From Oligosphaera ethanolica (GTDB taxonomy: Bacteria; Verrucomicrobiota; Lentisphaeria; Oligosphaerales; Oligosphaeraceae), in NCBI RefSeq assembly GCF_030814695.1, contig NZ_JAUSVL010000001.1:2764227-2828226 (forward strand): a stretch of 64,000 nucleotides of DNA. Reading direction: 5' to 3'. This document shows, piece after piece, positions 50,826-60,382 of the stretch. The notes beneath the pieces are model-generated. The model worked only from the letters and a program-made list of their open reading frames with translations, was not told the DNA's origin and did no database searches. Within the stretch, counting starts at the first letter, position 1; every line of letters begins with the position of its first letter. The position numbers and the translations under genes were made by a program.

Positions 50826-53318
50826 TTAGATAAACAGCGTGTTATTGCTGTTTTTGGCCATATCGACGAAGCTAGCGACGCCGGCGACTTCATCGATGTC
50901 GATGAGTTCATCGCGGGTGATGCCCATGACGCCCATGGCCATTTCGCAGGCGATGAATTTGACGCCGAGTTCGCGTGCTTGTTTGATCAATTCGGGTAGG
51001 GTGGTGACATTTTGTTGGGCCATGACCTGCTTCATCATGACGGTGCCCATGCCGCCCATGTTCATCTTGGACAGGGTGAGTTTGTTGGCGCCTTTGGGGA
51101 GCATCCAGCCGAACATTTGTGACATGAAGGACTTCTTAACGGCCGGTGGCTGTTCTTTGCGTAGGACGCTGAGGCCCCAGAAGGTGAAGAAGATGCCGGT
51201 TTTGGCACCGGCGGCGGCCATGCCGCAGGCGATGATGAGGGCGGCCATGGCTTTATCGAGGTCGTTGCTGAACAGGACGATGGCGGCGGAGTGGCCGGCG
51301 CTGGCGCCGAGGGGCACGGCATTGCTGGCTGGCGCGGCGGTGCTGCAGGCTGGCGCGGTGGTGGCTGGTGGGGTGGCGCCGGCTTTGCGGACGACGGCTT
51401 CGAGGTGCTGCGGGGTTTCGTTGAGCGAGACGAGTTCATTGCCGGTGGATTTGAGCCAGCTTTGGAGGTCAGGGGTGAAAGACAGCGGCGCTAGTAGCGA
51501 GACGCTGTCGCCGGGGTTGATCTCGTTCATTTTGGTTTTGAGTTTGACCACGGGGCCGGGGCAGGCCAGGGCGCGGACATCGAGAACGGCGACGGGTTCG
51601 GCGGCGGGGGCCGGTGCTGTTGCGGTGGCAGTGGGTGCTGCTTGGGGACTTGCGGGGGGGGCTGTTTTGGTTTTGCGTTCGGCAGGCATGAATGGCTCTG
51701 GGTTGAAGTGTTTCCAGGTGAGGTAGGCGCCGGAGAGATTGCGGACGGTGAAGCCGTTTTGGCGCATGATGCGTTCGGCGAGGTAGCCGCGCAGGCCGGA
51801 CTGGCAGCTGGTGATGTAGGGCTTGTTTTTGTCTAGCTCGCCGAGGCGTTCGCGCAGGGAAGCGAGGGGGATGTTGATGGAGTTGGGGATGGCGCCGAGC
51901 TCGTGTTCGGCGCTTTCGCGGACATCGATGATGGTCGTGTCGGCGGGGAGATCATCGACGTGGGCGAGCTGGCTGTCGCCATTGAGGACGTTTTCGGCGA
52001 TCATGCCGGCGAAATTCACGGGATCTTTGGCGGAGTTGAAAGGCGGTGCGTAGGAGAGTTCGATGGCGGCGAGTTCGGGCGCGGTCATGCCGTTCATCAT
52101 GGCGGTGGCGATGACGTCGATGCGTTTATCAACGCCGTTGTTGCCGACGATTTGGGCGCCGAAGATTTTGCCATCGGGGGCGAAGAGCAGTTTCATGCTC
52201 AGTGGGCTGCCGCCGGGGTAGTATGATGCGCTGGAGGACGGATGGAGGTAGATTTTTTGGTAATCGAGCTTGAGTTGCTTGAGACGTCGTTCGGTGATGC
52301 CGATGCTGGCGGCGGCGAGGGAGCCGAGTTTGAGGATGGACGCGCCATAGCTGCCGAGGTAGCGGCTTGGTCGCCCGACGATATTATCGGCGACGATACG
52401 GGCCTGCTTATTGGCGGGTCCGGCGAGGGGCACGGCGGTTTTGCCGCCGGTGATGGGGTCCATGACCTCAACGGCGTCGCCGGCGGCGTAGATATCCGGG
52501 TCGGAAGTTTGCAGCTGGTCATTGACAACGATGTGGCCGCGGGGGCCGAGCTCAAGGCCGGCGGCTTTGGCCAGTTCGGAATTGGGTTTGACGCCGATGC
52601 TCATGATAACGAGGTCGGCGGGGAGTTTTTCATCGCCATCGAGGACCACGGCGAGGCTGTCGCTCTGTTTGTCGATGGCGTTGACCTTTTTGCCGAGTTT
52701 GAGGGTGATGCCATGGCGCGAGAGTTCTTGGGCCAGCGGCGTGCTCATTTCCTTGTCGATGGTGGGCAGCACTTGGTCGAGGAGTTCAACGACCGTGACG
52801 TCCATGTCGCGTTCGAGGAGGTTTTCGGCGGTTTCGAGGCCGATGAAGCCGGCGCCGACGACAACGGCGCGTTTGGCGCCGGCTTTGATATGCAGATCAA
52901 TGGCGTCCATGTCTGGGATTGACCACAGGCGCATGACGCGCGGGTCGTCAATGCCGGGGATGGGCGCCATGATGGGCGAGGAGCCGGTGGCAATGACGAG
53001 CTTGTCGTAGGACTCGTCGTACTGATCATTGACATTGTGGCGGATAGTGACCTTGTGGCCTTTGGGGTCAATGGCGATGACTTCGCTTTCGGTGCGGACG
53101 GTGACATTGAAGCGGGCGGCGAATTTGTCCTTGGTGCTCACGAGTAGTGACTCTCGTTCGGGGATGACGCCCCCGAGGTGGTATGGCAGACCGCAGTTAG
53201 CGTAGGAGATAAATTCGCCGCGTTCGATTAGGATAATTTCGGCTTTTTCGTCGAGGCGACGAAGGCGTGCAGCGGTACCGGCACCGGCGGCGACGCCGCC
53301 AACAATAATGACTTTCAT
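50826..53318 (-). CDS. CoA-disulfide/NADH:polysulfide reductase-like protein fused to rhodanese, TusA and DsrE-like domains
   Basis: An 830-residue four-part protein. Residues 1-445 are a FAD- and NAD(P)H-dependent pyridine nucleotide-disulfide oxidoreductase (VIIVGGVAAGAGTAARLRR, the active-site cysteine in SYANCGLPYHLGG, VVVGAGFIGLETAENL, DIYAAGDAVEV). Then a rhodanese domain (TIIDVRESAEHELGAIPNS, CQSGLRGY with the cysteine), a Pro/Ala linker, a TusA domain (LDVRALACPGPVVKLK), a second Ala/Pro linker and a DsrE/DsrF-like domain (AAIVLFSNDLDKAMAALIIA to ITRDELIDI). The set points to handling of persulfides or polysulfide with CoA or protein thiols. Start at ATG 53318 with GGAG upstream; a GTG at 53327 is possible. 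It follows the giant secreted protein gene by 24 bases. Confidence 0.92.
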   Translation of the reverse strand: MKVIIVGGVAAGAGTAARLRRLDEKAEIILIERGEFISYANCGLPYHLGGVIPERESLLVSTKDKFAARFNVTVRTESEVIAIDPKGHKVTIRHNVNDQYDESYDKLVIATGSSPIMAPIPGIDDPRVMRLWSIPDMDAIDLHIKAGAKRAVVVGAGFIGLETAENLLERDMDVTVVELLDQVLPTIDKEMSTPLAQELSRHGITLKLGKKVNAIDKQSDSLAVVLDGDEKLPADLVIMSIGVKPNSELAKAAGLELGPRGHIVVNDQLQTSDPDIYAAGDAVEVMDPITGGKTAVPLAGPANKQARIVADNIVGRPSRYLGSYGASILKLGSLAAASIGITERRLKQLKLDYQKIYLHPSSSASYYPGGSPLSMKLLFAPDGKIFGAQIVGNNGVDKRIDVIATAMMNGMTAPELAAIELSYAPPFNSAKDPVNFAGMIAENVLNGDSQLAHVDDLPADTTIIDVRESAEHELGAIPNSINIPLASLRERLGELDKNKPYITSCQSGLRGYLAERIMRQNGFTVRNLSGAYLTWKHFNPEPFMPAERKTKTAPPASPQAAPTATATAPAPAAEPVAVLDVRALACPGPVVKLKTKMNEINPGDSVSLLAPLSFTPDLQSWLKSTGNELVSLNETPQHLEAVVRKAGATPPATTAPACSTAAPASNAVPLGASAGHSAAIVLFSNDLDKAMAALIIACGMAAAGAKTGIFFTFWGLSVLRKEQPPAVKKSFMSQMFGWMLPKGANKLTLSKMNMGGMGTVMMKQVMAQQNVTTLPELIKQARELGVKFIACEMAMGVMGITRDELIDIDEVAGVASFVDMAKNSNNTLFI

Positions 53319-53342
53319 GAGATTCACTCCGTTTAGGAATTG

Positions 53343-56300
53343 TTACTTGCTCGCAAGAGGAATGTAGTTCAGACGGGTCAAAGCGATGACAAGTTCCCGG
53401 ATGAAGTCGATGTTGTCAGCGGGGACGATGAGGATGGCGGCGAGGTCGGTGTCGGTTTTGCCGTTGAGTTTGAGGGTAATGGCGTTGGTTTGGGGTAGAT
53501 CAAGGATATCGATATCGTGGAACGGGTATGATCCGGCGATGGGGAAGTCCCATTTGAAGCGTGAGAGCTCGCGGCCGAATTCGGCCTTATAGAAATCGGG
53601 TCCGGGGTTGATGATGCGTGCGGTGCGGGCGTTTTTGATGGTTTTGTCGCCGTCGATGATGAGGAGATGTTGTCGCGGGTCGCCCTGGTATTGGCGTGGC
53701 GGGCGGTGGAGATTGAAGAGGGCGTATTTGCCGGCGGGTATTGTTGGGAAGGGGAAAGTGCAGCGGCCGTCGGGGCCGTTGAGGTTGACGACGGACATGG
53801 GGGCGTTGCCGGGCTGTTGGCAGATGGCGCCGCCGGTGAGTTGGGCGTTGTCGGCGCTGGTCATGCGGGCGCCGGGGCAAGCGATGATCATGGCGCTTTT
53901 GTCGCCGCGCTGGCTGTCGTGGAGGACGACTTGGCCGATGCGGGGTGTGGCGTCGCGGGTAGCGACGGTGATGACGCCGTCGTGCCAGGCGGCGCGGAGC
54001 CCGTCGCTGGCGCTGGCGCGGGCGTTGGGGGAGGCGCCCGTGACATTGATGCGCGCGGGCTGATCGGGGGTGACGAGGAAGACTTGTTTTTCCATGCCGC
54101 GGATGGCGCCGAAGGACGCGCCGCCGGCGAAGACGACGGGCGTGGCGTCCTGGCGGTACTGCATGGTGATGGCGGCGCGGGTGCCGGCGTCGGCTTTGAG
54201 GCGGAGGCTGTTGGCGCCTTTTTTGAGGGCGCCGGGGAGGAAGCGCGGGTTAAGTTGCGAGGTGGTTTTGGCGGCGAAGTGCTTGACGGCGCTGATGGGT
54301 GTATTGAAGCGCACGATGTATTCGTCGCGGGCGCGGATTTCGTAGTCGAGCTGCCAGCGGTTTGGGGCGATGGGCGCGATGGTCAGCCATGTTTTGCCGC
54401 GGTCGCGGGAGAGGTCGAGGGACAGATCGCGGTCGCAGACGACGGCGAATTCGCCGCGGAGGATGGTGTAGGCGGATTTGACGGGGTAGGAGAAGCCGTC
54501 GTCGTTGCAGTCCGTGAAGGCGGGGTTGTCTGCCTGGGGGCGGCCGTTGAAGCTGTGGGTGGCGATGGCGACGTGTGGGAGGGGGCGGATGTCGACGCGC
54601 CACACGGGTGTTTTGGGATCGACGCCGGCGAGTTCGCTGATGTCGATCCAGTTGGGGTTGTCGGATTTGGAGCGGGAGAAATTTGCTTGGACGTTGTTGT
54701 AGAGGCCGTTATTATGCCAGACGATGCGGAAGTTTTCGCCGGGATTGAGGGTGTATGCCTTGCGCTCGGGCATGACGTTGACCCAGCTGCTGTCGACGCA
54801 GTCGCGGATGCCATTGCGGGCGAAATGGCCATTGCCGTCAGGCAGTGGGTATGGATCGCGCTCCATTTCGGCGAGGCTGGCGGGGGTGAGCATATTGCGG
54901 CTGGTGAAGAATTGTTGGGCGGAGAGATCGTAGAGGTTCATCTGGTTGTTGTAGAAGACCTGTTCGAAGGAATGGCCGTAGCCGGCGGTCATGGCGGCGG
55001 GGCAGCGGGCGACAGTGGCAAAGAGGATGCAGGCCAGCGAGTTCAGCGGGCCGCATTCAAAGGCGCAGTAGCTGTTGAGCATGGACAGCGAGCGGTACTC
55101 GACGCTGCGGGCGCTGCCGTCGATGCTGATTTCGGCCTGGTGGGACATGAAATAGTCGGCGGCATTGAGCAGCATCTGGAAGAGCTTGACGCAGCGGGCG
55201 TGGTCGTCAGGGAGCGTGTCCAGGCGGAGCGAGTCGGCCAGGTCGCCGTAGGAGCGGGTGTCGATGTCGTCGGCACCGAGGAGGATGGGGGCGACGAGTG
55301 GCTCGGCATCGAGGGGGCAGGCGATATCGACGAAATCCATGTAGGCGGGGGCATCGAGGGTAATGCGGGTGGACTCGCCGGGGGCGATGATGAATTCTTG
55401 GGTTTTGGTGATGCGGGCGGCGTTGAAGTCATCGGGCGTGGGCGGGTCGGGGTAGTTGCATTTATCGAAGACGACCTGTGGGTTGGCGTTATCGGCGACG
55501 GTTTCGGGTGTCCAGCGGACTTGGTATTGGGCGTCGGGGCTCTGGACATTGAGGACGGGTGTGGCGGGTGGCTGCTCGGTCCAGGGGGTGCCGCTGATGA
55601 AGCGGTCGCCGCTGCCGCGAGTGCCGTCAAAAGAGCGATTGAAAGCGAAGAAGGCGCAGGAGTGTTCGTCGGGGGCGAGTTGGCGATTTGGGGTGAAGTC
55701 GCCTTGGTAGCGGATGGTGGTTGAGAGGCGGAGGGCGTCGCAGGCGCCGGTGAGGATGGCGGTGTCGCTTTTGTGGATGGCGCTGCGGGCGGTGGCGCCG
55801 CTCATGCCGAGGCAGAAGTAGTTGGGGATGACGCGGTCAGCGCGTTCGGCGATGGAGCGTTCGGAGTCGTTGGTTTTGAGGCTGGCGTCGCCGAGTTCCT
55901 TGCGGACATAGCGGTATTTGCCGGCGGGGTGCAGGGTTGGCACGGTGAATGGCGTGTCGGGGGCGTTGATGACGGTTTTGCCATTGAGGAAGACCTTGAC
56001 GCCGTGGTCGGGTCCCCAGCAGAAGGCAATGTGTGACCAGGAGTCGTGGGGGATAGCGACTTGGGCTTCGTGCTTGTGGCTTTGCCAGTTGGCGGGGTTT
56101 TTGATGATGAAGGCGAGCGTTTTTTTCTCGGGGTTGTAGGTGGCGGACCAGACGGGGCCCTTGAGGGACGGCCTGACTTCGTATTCGCTGGGGGTGTAGC
56201 CTTGGAGGAGCACGACGGTTTGGTTGCTGGTCCAGTCGGGTTTCAGCCAGCATTCGGCGGTACCGCCGGCGATGGGCCAGTGGAGGTCGCGTTGTTCGGT

Positions 56301-57317
56301 GAGAGTGCGGCCTTCGCCCCACTGCGCCTGCGGCGCGGTGATGAAAAAGAACGCCTGGCGATGGCCGAGGCGGAAAGCGGCGTCGCCGGGCTGGCCGCTG
56401 AGGCCGTCGGTGAAGAGCGCGTCGTTGAGCGTCGGGAAGGGCAGAGTGCGGGCGACGCGCAGGGCGAAATGGCTGAGGCGCAGGCGCGGGTGGCCGGCGC
56501 TGGCATCGGCGAGGGGTCGGCCATATTGATCGAAGCCGCTGTGGATGTAGCGGACTTCCATGACGACGCGGACGGCGCGGGCGCGGCTATCAAAACGGCC
56601 GCATTCGGTGATGCTGACGGGCTTGTCCGGCGGTAGGATCATGGATATCCAGCGTGGATCGACGACGCTTGACGGCAGGAGATCGCCGTGTTCGTTCAGC
56701 TGGCGGAGGTAAATGCGGACGAAGTTGTTCAGGCGGGCTTCGGAGCGCAGGTCGAGTTCGAGGACGGCGTCCTGCCCGGCGGCGTTTGCGGGGAGGGCGA
56801 ATTCGCGGGTGAAGGTTGCCTTGGTGTCATCGTGAGCGAGGAGGGTGTCCGGTCCTTCTGCAAGGGGTGTAAAGGTCTCGGAGCTGTAATTGAGATGCCA
56901 AGGCGTGGCGTTGTTCAGGGGCGGGACGAGATTGTGTTCGGCGGGGATGGCCGTTGGCGCCTGTGGCGCCTGGTTGCCGAAGTAGAGCCAGAGACCGTCG
57001 CTGCCGGCGGGGACGGCGAAGCGCAGGGTTGTGGCGTTGTCGGTCTTGCGTGGCGCCTGGGCCATGACAGGGAGGACGCGGTGCTGGTCGCCTTGGGTGG
57101 CGACGACGGCGAGGCGGTCGGGGCTACCGGCGTCGGTGTTGGTGAGTCGCGCGAGTTTGGCCAGATCGACGGGGAGTTCGCAGAGCAGTTCGCGGTCGGC
57201 GCTTTGAGCGTGCCATTCGAGTTGGCAGCGCCGAGGCATGGACGGTAGGTGCCAGGGGGCACTGGCGGCTATACAGGCGACACTTGACAAGACACAGATA
57301 AGGCCGGCGATCTTCAT
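53343..57317 (-). CDS. Large secreted protein with LamG-like and transglutaminase-like regions
   Basis: A 1324-residue protein with a signal peptide (MKIAGLICVLSSVACIAASA). About residues 330-470 look like a concanavalin A/LamG fold (GGTAECWLKPDW, SWSHIAFCWGPDHGVKVFLNGKTV). About residues 740-810 resemble a transglutaminase-like core: a cysteine in FECGPLNSLACILF, a histidine in GYGHSFEQVFYNN and an aspartate in MNLYDLS, in the order C-H-D. The rest is beta-rich and unassigned. It is probably exported to the periplasm or surface and may act on glycans or proteins; the function is unknown. Start at 57317 follows GGGAG. It may share a transcript with the small membrane protein before it and the thiol reductase after it. 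Confidence 0.75.
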   Translation of the reverse strand: MKIAGLICVLSSVACIAASAPWHLPSMPRRCQLEWHAQSADRELLCELPVDLAKLARLTNTDAGSPDRLAVVATQGDQHRVLPVMAQAPRKTDNATTLRFAVPAGSDGLWLYFGNQAPQAPTAIPAEHNLVPPLNNATPWHLNYSSETFTPLAEGPDTLLAHDDTKATFTREFALPANAAGQDAVLELDLRSEARLNNFVRIYLRQLNEHGDLLPSSVVDPRWISMILPPDKPVSITECGRFDSRARAVRVVMEVRYIHSGFDQYGRPLADASAGHPRLRLSHFALRVARTLPFPTLNDALFTDGLSGQPGDAAFRLGHRQAFFFITAPQAQWGEGRTLTEQRDLHWPIAGGTAECWLKPDWTSNQTVVLLQGYTPSEYEVRPSLKGPVWSATYNPEKKTLAFIIKNPANWQSHKHEAQVAIPHDSWSHIAFCWGPDHGVKVFLNGKTVINAPDTPFTVPTLHPAGKYRYVRKELGDASLKTNDSERSIAERADRVIPNYFCLGMSGATARSAIHKSDTAILTGACDALRLSTTIRYQGDFTPNRQLAPDEHSCAFFAFNRSFDGTRGSGDRFISGTPWTEQPPATPVLNVQSPDAQYQVRWTPETVADNANPQVVFDKCNYPDPPTPDDFNAARITKTQEFIIAPGESTRITLDAPAYMDFVDIACPLDAEPLVAPILLGADDIDTRSYGDLADSLRLDTLPDDHARCVKLFQMLLNAADYFMSHQAEISIDGSARSVEYRSLSMLNSYCAFECGPLNSLACILFATVARCPAAMTAGYGHSFEQVFYNNQMNLYDLSAQQFFTSRNMLTPASLAEMERDPYPLPDGNGHFARNGIRDCVDSSWVNVMPERKAYTLNPGENFRIVWHNNGLYNNVQANFSRSKSDNPNWIDISELAGVDPKTPVWRVDIRPLPHVAIATHSFNGRPQADNPAFTDCNDDGFSYPVKSAYTILRGEFAVVCDRDLSLDLSRDRGKTWLTIAPIAPNRWQLDYEIRARDEYIVRFNTPISAVKHFAAKTTSQLNPRFLPGALKKGANSLRLKADAGTRAAITMQYRQDATPVVFAGGASFGAIRGMEKQVFLVTPDQPARINVTGASPNARASASDGLRAAWHDGVITVATRDATPRIGQVVLHDSQRGDKSAMIIACPGARMTSADNAQLTGGAICQQPGNAPMSVVNLNGPDGRCTFPFPTIPAGKYALFNLHRPPRQYQGDPRQHLLIIDGDKTIKNARTARIINPGPDFYKAEFGRELSRFKWDFPIAGSYPFHDIDILDLPQTNAITLKLNGKTDTDLAAILIVPADNIDFIRELVIALTRLNYIPLASK

Positions 57318-57374
57318 GGTGGCTCCCTGTCCAATGCAGTTAAAATGTCAGCTGTTGCCGGTGGTGGCTGCCCG

Positions 57375-57644
57375 TCAGTACGGTGGGCGGTCCTCCACGT
57401 AAGCGAGTTTGATCTTGATGTCGATAGATATCAGCATGACGATGTTGACGATGGCGGCCAGGAGGGTGGCGACCGTGACGGCGGAGTGATAATCGACGAC
57501 GGCCAGTGCCAACGAGGCGGCAATCAGCAGCACGGCGGTGTATTTGAGGATGAAGCGATAGAACTGCCAACGCCGGATGGCGCGCATACGTAGGGCCGGG
57601 TCGGCCAGCGTTTTCATGAATTTTACGTCGCGCTTGTGATTCAT
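57375..57644 (-). CDS. Small membrane protein of unknown function
   Basis: An 89-residue protein with two hydrophobic helices (FILKYTAVLLIAASLALAVV and AVTVATLLAAIVNIVMLISI) joined by a short loop, a basic N-terminus and a polar C-terminus. No family was recognised. The start may be 57644 or the ATG at 57617; neither has a clear ribosome site apart from CAAGG directly before the first. It lies 57 bases upstream of the large secreted protein gene on the same strand. Confidence 0.65.
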   Translation of the reverse strand: MNHKRDVKFMKTLADPALRMRAIRRWQFYRFILKYTAVLLIAASLALAVVDYHSAVTVATLLAAIVNIVMLISIDIKIKLAYVEDRPPY

Positions 57645-58416
57645 CCTTGTTACCCTTGTTTCCCTTCAGCTCCGGTTGACCGGCCTAATATATCATCTTT
57701 GTATAACGAACAAGGGGCGATGGTATTTTGTGTGGTGAGGGATATTTCTGCCATAGTCGCGGAATAACGACGCTGCGGGCGCGCGAGGGGATGCTGGGAT
57801 ACGGGCGCGCTATGATCGGCGTGGATGGCGAGGATGGTTTCATGAGACGTCGCGCCGGAGTGGGCGAGACGCCCACTCCACGACCTGGAAAAGGGCGCGC
57901 GAGGGGGGCCGATCAGTGATTGATAATGGCCGGTCTCAGGGGACGACTGGGACCACAGGGACTCCTGGGAGCGCCGCCGTCCCGGCGGCACTTATTGGCG
58001 ACTGCGCGCTCTGGGGCGAGGACTCACAGACTCATGAGGCATGGTCCCATGGATTGGACCGCGGGGACTTTTTGGACCATGGGGAAGGACGCCATGGACA
58101 CTTGGGACCGGTTGTGGACTGCTTGGACGCCGGGGACTGCATGGCGTCCATTATTAATATTAGGCCGGTTACTGCGTGGAGACGTGCGTGTGGCGCGCTG
58201 CGTTTGGTGGGGTATGTTTGTGCGCTTTGCGCGCCAAGTCGAGGTGTGATGGGCGTCGGCGGGGGTGGTGGAAAAACGCCTGTCGTAGCAGAAAGAACAC
58301 GTCGTCTTAAGCAAAGCCTAACAATTGGGTCGTAGACTAATTGGCGATGCAACGAAGCAGGCGTTTCGATTGCAGGTTGGCAGATCAAAAAGAACCGTAG
58401 CAAGGAGAGAAAACAG
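57645..58416. other. Long spacer with irregular GGAC-rich repeats, upstream of the porin gene
   Basis: About 770 bases between divergent genes. From 57940 to 58150 short GGAC words recur irregularly (TGGGACCACAGGGACTCC, TTGGACCATGGGG, TGGACTGCTTGGAC), reminiscent of decayed tandem repeats. A hairpin GCCGCCGTCCCGGCGGC lies near 57972. Short open frames here have no ribosome sites or recognisable products. The porin ribosome site CAAGGAGAG lies at about 58400. Confidence 0.55.
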
Positions 58417-59817
58417 ATGATTATGAAGAAGCGTTGGTCTGGTGTTGGGCGTGGGCTTATTCGGCTGCGTGGTCGTAGTCGGTGCCTGGGGCTGTTGTTG
58501 GTGCTGGTGGTGTTCAGCGGCGGCGGTGTGTATGCGCAGGCAAACGACGAGATATTGCGGCGCATCGACGAGTTGCAGCAGCAGATCAAGTCCCAACAGG
58601 CGATGATTGACGAGTTGCGGAAGATGCAAGAAGCGCAGGCGCAGCAGCAACAACAGGTCAGCGAGAAGGCCCGGGAAGAGGTCCAGGCCGCTGTGAAGGA
58701 AGCGAAGGACGAGCTTGCCAAGAGCAACGCGCCACTGGTGGCGTTACGCAAGGGCATTGAGGGTCTGGATATCACTGGTGATCTGCGGCTGCGCTACGAG
58801 AATGTTACTCGCGATGTGGATAGTGGCGACGACGTGCGGGAGAAATCCCGTTTTCGGCATCGCGTTCGGCTGGGCGGGGTATGGAAGAATCCCAGTGAGG
58901 ACTGGGAAATAGGCTTGGGCTTGGAAGCTGGCAGCAGCGACGGGACCAGCGCCAACCAGAGCTGGAACAAGAACAGCACCTGGGAATCCGGCAGCGTGTA
59001 TCTGGATTATGCGTATGCCAAGCATCGTTTTGGCGACAGCGGCTTGAGCCTGACTCTTGGCCAGCATAAGAATCCTTGGAAGTGCAGTATGCTGACCTAC
59101 GATAGCGACCTACGGCCCACGGGTGCGACGCTGGCATACGATCAGGACGCGTTGTTTGCCAGCATTGGCGCCTATAATCTCCGTGGCGACAGCAAGGTCA
59201 CGGGCAGCGGCGACCAGTCTTTGGCCAATATGTACGGCGGGCAGATCGGCATGAAATTCAAGGGCGACAATCTGAAGGGCCTGCTGGCCATGGGTTTTCA
59301 TTATTACGACGATGAAACCGGCGAGTATCAGCTGGCTGCCGAAGATTACAACTACCAGATTGGGTCGTTGTATGGCGAAATAGGCGGCAAAGCCGGCGCT
59401 GTCGACTTGAAGGCCGTGGGTGAATTCGCCATGAATTTCGACGCCGACAACGACTTCAGCCAGGGTGCCGCCAGGGGGCGGGCGTCGGCCGATCCTGCCA
59501 AGTACAAGGCCGAGGATAACGACATGGCGTGGCTGCTGGGCTTCCAGGCCAAATACGGCAAGGTCGTCGCGAAATACAGCTACGCGTACATTGAAGGCGA
59601 CTCCGTGCCGTGGTTTATGTCAGACAGCGACTTCGGCGCCGGGGTGAAAACCGGTGGCTCGGTGAACGTGCAGGGGCATGTACTGGGCCTCAGCTACGAT
59701 CTGAGCAAGAATCTCTCCCTGGGCGCGACGATGATGCTCACCGAGCTCATCGAACCCGCTGACGGCAATGACGACGACGGTACGCTCTACCAGCTCGACA
59801 TTAGCTACAAGTTCTGA
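58417..59817 (+). CDS. Outer-membrane porin with N-terminal coiled coil
   Basis: A 466-residue protein: basic N-terminus and signal peptide (LGLLLVLVVFSGGGVYAQA, cleavage likely after AQA), then a heptad-rich coiled coil at about residues 45-105 (ILRRIDELQQQIKSQQAMID, EKAREEVQAAVKEAKDELAK), then a beta-barrel with alternating Gly/aromatic strands (DITGDLRLRYENVTRD, IGLGLEAGS, AKYSYAYIEG) ending in the terminal phenylalanine of YQLDISYKF. This plan matches putative porins in which the coiled coil spans the periplasm. The substrate is unknown. GGAG lies before the start at 58417. Confidence 0.85.
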   Translation: MIMKKRWSGVGRGLIRLRGRSRCLGLLLVLVVFSGGGVYAQANDEILRRIDELQQQIKSQQAMIDELRKMQEAQAQQQQQVSEKAREEVQAAVKEAKDELAKSNAPLVALRKGIEGLDITGDLRLRYENVTRDVDSGDDVREKSRFRHRVRLGGVWKNPSEDWEIGLGLEAGSSDGTSANQSWNKNSTWESGSVYLDYAYAKHRFGDSGLSLTLGQHKNPWKCSMLTYDSDLRPTGATLAYDQDALFASIGAYNLRGDSKVTGSGDQSLANMYGGQIGMKFKGDNLKGLLAMGFHYYDDETGEYQLAAEDYNYQIGSLYGEIGGKAGAVDLKAVGEFAMNFDADNDFSQGAARGRASADPAKYKAEDNDMAWLLGFQAKYGKVVAKYSYAYIEGDSVPWFMSDSDFGAGVKTGGSVNVQGHVLGLSYDLSKNLSLGATMMLTELIEPADGNDDDGTLYQLDISYKF

Positions 59818-59956
59818 GCGGACGGGGGGGGGAGGATTTTTTTGCCTCACGCGAAGGCGCGAAGACGCGAAGAAGACAAGCCCGGGGCTGCGCCCCGGGC
59901 TTGGGTAAGCAGCCAGGTTTTCTCGGACGGATCGGATGACTGATCGGTCTGATTAA
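59818..59956. repeat. Repeat module with a GC-shifted 11-bp hairpin
   Basis: GGCGCGAA-type run followed by the 11-bp hairpin at 59878-59902 in the variant AAGCCCGGGGC/GCCCCGGGCTT, in which one T-A pair of the common form is C-G. GATCGGA words follow to 59950. It lies between the convergent porin and small membrane protein genes. Confidence 0.8.
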
Positions 59957-60349
59957 TCAGGCGAAGAAGCCGCAGTAGGCGAAGAGTGCGCCGAGGGCGA
60001 GGCATAGCCAAGGCAAGATGCGGTTGATGATGGGGAGGCTCCAGAAGGCCAGGCGGGCGCGGAAGAAATCTGGGCAGGCGATAATGACGACGCCCTTGAT
60101 GAGTGCTGCCCAGCCGACGACGGTGATTAGCACGGTCCAATCCGATGTCCAGGCGTTGTGGGCATGGATGATGACGATGCCGATGAGAGTGGCTAACATG
60201 CCGGAGAGGTAGAGCAGGGCCATGTTCGAGCTGAGGCCGCTCATGATATCGCTGAAGTAATTTTTGCGGATGAGAGCTCCGGGGGCGACGGCGAGGTAGA
60301 TGACGGCGAGGGCGCGGGCGATAATGACGCTAGCTGATGCTTCGTTCAT
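59957..60349 (-). CDS. Small integral membrane protein of unknown function
   Basis: A 130-residue protein with four hydrophobic helices (ARALAVIYLAVAPGALI, LLYLSGMLATLIGIVIIHA, VLITVVGWAALIKGVVIIA, LPWLCLALGALFAYCGFF) and a Trp-rich loop NAWTSDWTVL. Its general plan resembles small inner-membrane proteins of unknown function found in many bacteria. Start at ATG 60349 follows AAGGAGG; a longer frame from 60379 lacks one. No operon partner. Confidence 0.75.
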   Translation of the reverse strand: MNEASASVIIARALAVIYLAVAPGALIRKNYFSDIMSGLSSNMALLYLSGMLATLIGIVIIHAHNAWTSDWTVLITVVGWAALIKGVVIIACPDFFRARLAFWSLPIINRILPWLCLALGALFAYCGFFA

Positions 60350-60382
60350 GCTGGGCCTCCTTGGGGCACGGGTGCGCATGCG

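Noticed and set aside
53667..55724. A 685-codon plus-strand open frame
   Set aside because: Antisense shadow of the GC-rich secreted protein gene with Val/Gly/Asp-rich low-complexity text, typical of frame mirroring.
57916..58335. Small ORFs upstream of the porin gene
   Set aside because: They overlap irregular GGAC repeats, lack ribosome sites and have no similarity I can recognise.
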